Source of the DNA: Lomentospora prolificans
Lineage: Eukaryota > Ascomycota > Sordariomycetes > Microascales > Microascaceae
Reading direction: 5' to 3'
DNA: 64,000 bases
Assembly: GCA_029532625.1 (NCBI GenBank)
Contig: JARFXM010000006.1
Span: 3,038,001-3,102,000, forward strand
In this document: positions 57,758 to 64,000 of the stretch, one piece after another
Position numbering within the stretch: position 1 is the first letter of the stretch
How the letters are laid out: each line of letters opens with the position of its first letter
Made by a program: the position numbers and the translations under genes
Notes under the pieces: generated by a model
What the model was told of the DNA's origin: nothing
The model's database searches: none
What the model saw: the letters and a program-made list of their open reading frames with translations, nothing else

Positions 57758-58075
57758 CATTTCAATATCAGGGGAGAACGAGCTCGATTATTATCTCTGG
57801 CTAATAAACATGCGAAGATGTATTTCATAGCGATATGAATGGTCAACTTGTGGACTAAGGGGGAAACGGAGCAAACTCGCTGGCTGTGCCGGCTCCCTAT
57901 AATAATTGATCTTACACCGTGCTGGTTTCCACGATTCTCGTTTTAACCAAGCTTTTGAACGACAATCAGCGAGGAGCCAAGGCGATTGGATCCTGGATTA
58001 GACGCCCATATATCTTGCATTACTGTCTGTATATCACAATATTCCTTTTCCATTTGGTGGTGGTACAACGCAACA
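57758..58075. other. convergent intergenic stretch
   Basis: Lies between the transporter and the GPI-protein 3' ends. No feature seen. Confidence 0.5.
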
Positions 58076-59124
58076 TTAGATCATGACCCCAAGAGCACCA
58101 GCGACACCCATCACCGCCGACCACACAGATACGGACAACGCGCCCGCACCAGAACCGCCGCCAGAACCGGTCGAAGAGTTCGCGCCACTACCGCTACCGC
58201 TTCCCGAGTCGGAGCCGGAACCGGAACCGGAGCCTCCATTATTGGTGTCATCGCTGCTAGAAGAGTCACCCGACGACTCGCCTTCAGAACCGGAGTCGGA
58301 GTCAGAACCCGAGTCAGAACCGGAGTCAGAACCGGAGTTAGAGTCGGAACCAGAATCGGGCTTGCTCGTGGTGGTGGGCTTGGCCGAAGTGGTGGGGCAT
58401 TGGATGGGAGTAGGCTCGGGAACTTCGTGATCGAGTGAGAGGGGCAGGAACTGGGTATAGGTGGGCCTGGAGATGTCAACGATGGTGGAGCCGTCATCGA
58501 TCTTGGTGGTGACGCATTTGACCGCGGTTACAGTAGGACAGCCCTTGAGGTCGCAGCTCCAGTCCATCGTGCTGGGAATTGATTGTTAGCATGGCGGGGA
58601 CATTTGGCGGGCATGCCCGCTGTGAGGAGGGGAGGGTCCTCAATACTTACAAGGTGCCGCCGCCAAGCTCGGCACTGTAGTGGAAGGCTGGTCTCTGTTA
58701 GCGCAAGTTCACCGAGCTAGCTTGCACTCTGCGAGCTATTACTTACTCTCGGGCCCAGCGGTAAAGGTTAGCGTTCCGGTGCCGCCGGCAATAGGGTTGC
58801 AAGGGCCGTCGGTGCAGCTCATGGCGAACACGGTGTTTTGGTCCTCCTATGCTGGGGTTAGCGAGCCGCCAGGCAATACAAACTTCGAGTATGTCAAAGG
58901 GTTTCATACAGTGGAGACAACGCTGGCCTGGAACTCAGCCATGAGGGAGGTGTCGCCGCCAGCAATAGGGAGGTAGATGTTCTAAATGGTGCACATTAGC
59001 CTTCGCGTTTCGCCAACGCCCTTCGCGTGCAGAGTCGCGAACATACAGCGGTGGTGACTTGGGCATGGGCACCTCCATAGAGGAGAGCCCCAAGCGTCAA
59101 AGCGATACCAGCGCGGTTAGCCAT
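58076..59124 (-). CDS. GPI-anchored secreted protein with Ser/Gly/Asp repeats
   Basis: Five exons: 59124-59047, 58981-58910, 58846-58747, 58687-58651, 58571-58076, giving 260 residues. A signal peptide (MANRAGIALTLGALLYGGAHA) is followed by a conserved ectodomain (QVTTANIYLPIAGGDTSLMA, VFAMSCTDGPCNPIAGGTGTLTF, FHYSAELGGGTFTMDWSCDLKGC). Then comes a Pro/Thr segment and about 60 residues of Ser-Asp-Gly repeats (GSDSNSGSDSGSD). It ends in GAGALSVSVWSAVMGVAGALGVMI, a GPI-type tail. Four cysteines flank a small beta-rich core. The protein is probably a cell-wall component. Only the last exon forms a long continuous frame, so the gene is easy to miss. Confidence 0.85.
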
Positions 59125-59890
59125 TTTTCGTATGATGAATTGTATTGAGCGAACGGCCTAATTACTGGACTTGAAGCCTCCCGAGACAAAAACTGTCGGA
59201 ACTTCCCAGGAAACTTTTCGGATGGCGGATGTTGGAGATAGATATACCTCGTTCTCATTTCCCTCCGCGCTAAGCCACGCGCAATTTAGGCGGTTCGGTT
59301 CGTGCGCAAAAGGTCATCAGCCTCTTTACGATCAATTGATCAGAATGACCGGGCCGCCCCACCACCAACTATCCGAGATTAATAATGCTCAGACCTGCAG
59401 GGCTAGCTTAACTTTTGCCCCTGAGGCCCTGCGGTGGGAGCGGTTGTTCCGCCTGGCTTGCTTTAATCCCCGTTGATTTGATTTTGGTGGAAGGATTCGA
59501 TGGGGTGGGTTGCATCGATGCAACCTCAAGTGAGAAAAGGGTCGTGACAAAGAACAAGTGATGCTACTCTCCATCTCACATTGTTCATTGATGAATTTAT
59601 ATAATTACCCCATCGTCCCCTTTGATGCCGACGTCATGCCCGTCTAGCGTTCTCGATTTCTGATGTGCCGTTTCGTCCTGATTCTTTAATTCCTCGGGAT
59701 CCACGAGAATTGATGCCCGCTTCACACTCCAGGTTTTCTAGTTCTCGACCTTGTCATTAGTCATTCGCTCGACATCCACCGGGGCGCCGAGATGTGGATA
59801 CGTCACCAACACTCTGGGTGCCCTCAAGAACGCCTTCGGCCCTGGGCATTCATCGAGTAGAACATATTTAATAATACTACATGCGTACTT
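59125..59890. other. intergenic, no gene recognised
   Basis: Upstream of the GPI-protein gene. A 101-codon plus-strand frame lacks support. Confidence 0.5.
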
Positions 59891-60535
59891 TTAAAGCATG
59901 GCTACGAAAGTGGAAGAATTCGTGAGGCCCGATATCGCTATGACAGACGTGTTTTCTAGATCAGTAGCAACCGACATAGAATCGAGTCCAGATTCGAACA
60001 CACCTTTCTTTCGATTAGTCTGGCCCTTCTTGCAAAGGTAGGCCAGTGCAAACGCAGCACAAGGAGCTGTGCCGCCATCTGGGCATGGTGGTGTATAACA
60101 TCGAAGCTGCTCGTCGATCTGGATGTGGGCGCTTAAGTCGTAGTAGGTCGAGGCGTCGGGAGGCGGACAAGAGAGGTGGAGATGATTGTTTAGGTTTGAG
60201 AGGTCATTTTTACCATGGTCAATGACTTGAACTTCCTGGTGTTTAGCTGATGCGTATAGATCGAGTGCGATAGAGGGCTGCGAGAGATAGTTGGCATTCC
60301 TTGTCCCTCCGGCACTGGTTCCAGCTTTGTTACGACCATACGAGTTCGTTCTGCGAGCAAGTTTAAGTTGTACTAAGAGATGTCGAGCTGGTGAACCTGG
60401 TTTGTCCAACTTAACCGCGTTGAGAAGGTATCGGTGATGAAATTCCATCCATAGGCTGCGACCTCGTTGTTTCACCATACGCGCAATACATCCGTCTAAT
60501 CCAACTCGAAAGGACTCGCTTAAAAATGATGACAT
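59891..60535 (-). CDS. hypothetical protein
   Basis: An open frame of 214 codons with a real ATG at 60535. The sequence is fairly polar, with a cysteine cluster near the middle-end (LHLSCPPPD, RCYTPPCPDGG, APCAAFALAYLCKKG). There is no signal peptide, transmembrane helix or family I know. It could be a genuine orphan gene or chance coding in intergenic DNA. No intron signals force a different structure. Confidence 0.3.
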   Translation of the reverse strand: MSSFLSESFRVGLDGCIARMVKQRGRSLWMEFHHRYLLNAVKLDKPGSPARHLLVQLKLARRTNSYGRNKAGTSAGGTRNANYLSQPSIALDLYASAKHQEVQVIDHGKNDLSNLNNHLHLSCPPPDASTYYDLSAHIQIDEQLRCYTPPCPDGGTAPCAAFALAYLCKKGQTNRKKGVFESGLDSMSVATDLENTSVIAISGLTNSSTFVAML

Positions 60536-62285
60536 GTGGTAAATCCGAGGGGCGGCTACAAATTTTGCATACTCTTAAGGGGCTGATTGGATATTTTTCA
60601 ATATTTCTCAATCTCTCCAATTCGCCCTATTGCTTCAATTGATCCCCTTTTACAGCAATTCTGCGCCATAATAGGATGCCCATTCTACTCCACCGAATGT
60701 TTCGCCCGCGGTTGGCTGTGGGGATCTTGGTTTGAGTGGGGACTACTTCGTATTACAATCCAGCTTTGACATGTAGCAAGTTCCCGGATATGTGGGACTT
60801 ATCATTGTGACTACGAAGTAATTCATAATGCTAAATAGAAGACATTAGATTGGCAATTTGAGACGATCGCAGCACGTTGATGGCAGGCCAATACTCAACA
60901 AAAGCTACCAAGGCAAACCAGAGAAACAGGAAGGAAAACGCTGGCAATGATAGCCCGCGGCGGGAGATTGTGGAGCGTGAGCCACTGGTAGTAAATCCAC
61001 GGGAGTCATGAACGATACCAGCGTCCCAATTCACCACGGCGCATATAATGTAACGGATGTGCAGAGAGCATGTCTCGCGTTCAACCAACCGCACCGCATT
61101 GATACCCTCAAGAGAATCGTTAGTGGGTCTCTTAGTCGAGCTTCTGACCTAGCTCTATAAAGTTGAGGCGTCATATATTTTGCAAGGTTTAAAAAAAATC
61201 TATAACAGTTGATGTGAATATATTGTTGATGCTATAAGGATACACAAAGACACTTGTAATGCTTGTAGGTGTTTTAAACTCTTACTAGGAGTAGAAAGAA
61301 ACAATGAAGCCAAGTATGAGGTAGCCTATAATAGCTAGAAAGTACTTCTGTAAGGTATTGGAAACCTGAGTCATCAAACTTTGGTTACTATTCTATATTT
61401 GTACTACCATCATCTTCAAAGTAGACTAATAACCCTCTTCACTATATCTAGATAGATAACCCGTAGGTTTTCCTATAAGTCTGACCTGTGTCATAGCCCG
61501 TTTAGTTCTTGCTATTCTATCGCTCCTACCTCTAGAACTCTTACCAACGGCCGCGCTTTCTTCAAAGTTCAATCGGTAGTATTCTAAATCCATTCCCCTG
61601 CTGGTTAGTCGTTAGGCTCTCCACCTACAAGCTCTAGCCTCGTCTATCGATGCAGCCACTCCAGTAGGTATTCTCACTGGCTTCTCCCACGTGTTAGATA
61701 CCAGCTATCCAATCGTCGTCACCCACACGATTCGAGCAGTTTCAGAGCCGCTTGCTAGAACTACCAGATATCTAGCGACATGGCCTATAACGGGCGGCAT
61801 GTAGCATAAAAGCTTGGATTTCTATGACTGCAGTGGACTCTCCTTATTTATCACTTCTAAACGATGATTCGTTATTAGTGAAATGGAAATGGCCCAGGGC
61901 ACAAGGGTGGTACTATCATTACGGCTTGCTTTTCCCCTCTCAAGTTGCTGCCTGATTGTCGACCAGCACACCTACAGGCGGGCTTTCCAGATTAGTGAGG
62001 CATTAACTCTTTTCATCAATGCGAGGTGCCGTAGCGTGAAGAATCTGGGTACGTGATAATCTTCGAGACCAAACATCACCACGGCCCAGTCTGACTACCA
62101 ATTTTTGGAATCTGTATGGGCTGGTCGGAACCTGGAGAGCCTTACATGGTGCCAATGAGGCCTTCCAATTCCTCCGAGTGCGGGCCTTGCCCAAACGAAT
62201 TTTCTCGAGAGCCATGGGCCAAATCCTTCACTTTACACGAAGGGGATTGAAGTCCCCAGCCTTTCGGAAATGATTTTGATCTACC
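60536..62285. other. AT-rich, geneless stretch with decayed coding traces
   Basis: From about 61,150 to 61,500 the DNA is strongly AT-rich with many TA steps. On the minus strand around 61,440-61,800 protein-like phrases appear, broken by stops (GHVARYLVVLASGSETARIV; GRSDRIARTKRAMTQVRLIG). This looks like an eroded gene or transposon; family unknown. Confidence 0.4.
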
Positions 62286-63083
62286 ACCGACATTTCTTAT
62301 TCGAATCGGCCCAGTATGTGGCTATATCTCACGTATGGCATCCAGGAGTCGCCGAGACACAATGGAAGAGAGGTAAAGCCGGAGTTTCGGTTGAAGAGGT
62401 AGAGAAAGTCGTACGAGAAGCCCCTGTCTATATCTGGTTGGGCGCGATGAAGGGACTTGGACACGAGTGTGAAGTCTGGCACGACTATTTTATCCGCGTA
62501 CCGCAATGACAGCGCGACGTGAAAAAAAAATGCCTCCAGCATAATATCCCTCCCAGATATTCCACCGCGCGCACGTTATGGTTGCTTATCTTTCCGATAT
62601 CGATGGGTTAAGGACTTTACTTTGATCGACCATCATGAGACCCTCTGTCCTTTGCTCCAAGAAATGGTCGAGATGTGGCAAAAGCAAAACGTCATACTAG
62701 ACACCCATTCAGACACAGAACAAGTGGTGAGGATGGGAAACAGTCTAGTTCCATGGCAGCTCGGGCCCCTGGAACTTCTCAGGCGCCAAAATCTCGATGG
62801 AATACAGCCCATATTATTAGGGGACGCTCACGAGCTGCTTGCGCGCAGATGTGTGACGATCTCTCGAAACTTTTTCACTGGACTCCTAGGTAATATGCTA
62901 GGGTTAGTCGAGGTGGGCGAATCGGACCTGCATAACGATACAAGTATGGCTGTGCTGCAAATTTCCGGAAAGTGTATTCTTCACGGGGATTATCACCGGC
63001 TTTTGATGGTCCCCGCTTCATCGCTGTCGGAACTCGACGATTTCGATATGCAAAGCTGTGGATATCTCAATTGGCTTCCATGA
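62286..63083 (+). pseudogene. decayed HET-domain gene
   Basis: The plus strand carries HET-type phrases in order but in different frames. First comes QYVAISHVWHPGVAE near 62312, then EVWHDYF...VPQ near 62470 followed immediately by a stop, QRDVK near 62510, then IFHRAHVMVAYLSDIDGLRTLL near 62560-62630 in another frame with a stop. Downstream, a 153-codon frame (LGPLELLRRQNLDGIQPILLGDAHELLARRC) looks like the C-terminal part of the same gene. Between the HET phrases at least one stop and one or two frameshifts occur, and the helix with the WDTIS-type motif is missing. The resemblance is to the shorter VWHDYFSVPQW group of HET-like proteins, distinct from the two intact HETs at 17-21 kb. Confidence 0.65.
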
Positions 63084-63534
63084 TGACCAAAAGGAAAAGT
63101 ATCATCCTTCGGTGCATCTTCAGCTCAGCATTGGGTGTGCTCATTACTTTCTACGACGAACCAAGCTCCGGACGGTAGAAGAAGCAGGTGTGCCTGTCAC
63201 TCGATTGCACTAAAAAGGTTCCTAGACCAAAGTTGGAGTCATCGGGTGAGCATCGTCGGGCTCCTTTGCTGACAATACGATATTTCGACAATTGCGATTG
63301 TAGGGCTCGGTGATAACGCGCTTGACAATTTACGAGATTACTCGATTCAACCCATGCTTCGACTTATCAGAGAATCTTGAATGACCTACCGAGGACGCCT
63401 CGAGCTTGTCAATTTCGAAACAGGCAAACGCTGTGAAGAAGAAATAGAGGGAAACGAAAAATATTTAAGCGATCAAAATTGCGTGGGCTCGTAAGTAGAA
63501 GTGATAGAAATAGCAAAAGCGCGACCTTGCCTCC
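63084..63534. other. intergenic
   Basis: Between the HET remnant and the 3' end of the DJ-1/PfpI gene. Nothing recognised. Confidence 0.5.
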
Positions 63535-64000
63535 TTAAACTAGGCCCGCTAGTTCGGCGAATGGATCATCGCCCTGGCCCATCGCATTCCATTCCATGCC
63601 AATCCGGATACGCTCGCTCTCATTCTTACCATACATATGCTCGATCCATCCTAGAATCATGTCTGTGCCTGCGCTCACGCCCGAGCTCGTCCAAACATTT
63701 CCATCCACGACCCAGCGCGCTTCTGCGATCCAGTTCACCTCATCCGCATGTTCTACCGTCTTGACCCAGTTGAACGCCCCCTTATTCGTGGTGGCATTCT
63801 TGCCGGCGATTTGTCCCGTCCTTGCGAGCAAGGAAGAGCCGGTACACACAGTCATCATGTAACTGAGCTCGGGATCTTGCATCTGGGTCGTGAGCCAATC
63901 GACGTGTGGCTGGGTGCGATTAAAGTCACGAGTGCCGCCGCCACCAGGAACCAGGATCACGTCAAACCTTGGAGCGTCATCAAAAATATGAGTCGGCAGG
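63535..64000 (-). CDS. DJ-1/PfpI family protein, 5' end cut by window edge
   Basis: The gene enters from the right edge and ends at 63535; at least 154 residues are visible. It reads LPTHIFDDAPRFDVILVPGGGG, then the nucleophile elbow YMMTVCTGSSLLARTG, with Cys as nucleophile in the class-I glutamine-amidotransferase fold. KGAFNWV, DGNVWTSSGVSAGTDM and a final helix complete it. This is the fungal DJ-1/ThiJ/PfpI type, often annotated as transcription-regulator-like or isonitrile-hydratase-like, acting on small reactive molecules. A GTG near 63960 is not the start; the frame is open to the window end, so the first part lies outside. Confidence 0.88.
   Translation of the reverse strand, partial: LPTHIFDDAPRFDVILVPGGGGTRDFNRTQPHVDWLTTQMQDPELSYMMTVCTGSSLLARTGQIAGKNATTNKGAFNWVKTVEHADEVNWIAEARWVVDGNVWTSSGVSAGTDMILGWIEHMYGKNESERIRIGMEWNAMGQGDDPFAELAGLV

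Noticed and set aside
58083..58438. Pro/Glu- and Arg/Thr-rich plus-strand frames
   Set aside because: Antisense to the Ser/Gly/Asp repeats of the GPI-protein gene; repeat composition opens all frames.
1..64000. CRISPR array, operon or bacterial/viral element
   Set aside because: No regularly spaced repeats, ribosome-binding sites or phage genes; intron-bearing genes and tRNA introns show nuclear fungal DNA.

Overview
The window is nuclear DNA of a filamentous ascomycete (Pezizomycotina). Genes carry many short introns (about 40-80 nt, GTAAGT/GTGAGT-like donors, YAG acceptors). The families are typical of that group: HET-domain proteins, a Zn2Cys6 regulator, an AA9 polysaccharide monooxygenase, a PL4 rhamnogalacturonan lyase, GH1 beta-glucosidase, TRI101-like acetyltransferase and GPI-anchored proteins. 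Two tRNA genes with introns are also present. The genus cannot be fixed from the sequence alone. Exon boundaries below were worked out by hand from reading frame, splice motifs and phase; every multi-exon model given closes in frame.

Layout. 0-12 kb: a secreted Thr-rich protein, a secreted M20-type peptidase, a 0.6-kb terminal-inverted-repeat element, a decayed beta-lactamase-fold hydrolase, a large PD-(D/E)XK-like nuclear protein and a GFA zinc protein. 12-15 kb is gene-poor. 15-25 kb: a second M20 peptidase, two tandem HET-domain genes, a DUF1330-like gene, a VOC protein and a degenerate reading frame. 25-36 kb: a sulfotransferase-like protein, a nine-exon AA9 monooxygenase, tRNA-Lys, a TRI101-like acetyltransferase, a poly-Asn GPI protein and a small PLDc_N-like membrane protein. 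36-41 kb: an SGNH esterase, a GH1 beta-glucosidase and a Zn2Cys6 regulator. 41-48 kb: tRNA-Gln and a head-to-head pair, a 1057-residue zinc-finger/coiled-coil protein and a DUF7580-type protein. 51-59 kb: a PL4 lyase, an SDR pseudogene, an MFS sugar transporter and a GPI-anchored protein. 59-64 kb: AT-rich, mostly geneless DNA with a decayed HET gene, then a DJ-1/PfpI gene running off the right end.

Two themes stand out. The first is plant-polysaccharide use: AA9, SGNH/CE3-like esterase, GH1 with an adjacent regulator, and PL4 with a sugar transporter. The second is non-self recognition or incompatibility: two intact HET genes, one broken HET gene, and the divergent zinc-finger/DUF7580 pair sharing a 317-bp promoter. 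At least three genes are visibly decaying (beta-lactamase-like, SDR, HET), so this looks like an accessory, turning-over part of the genome. The head-to-head pair is the best candidate for an undescribed system, but its function is inference only.
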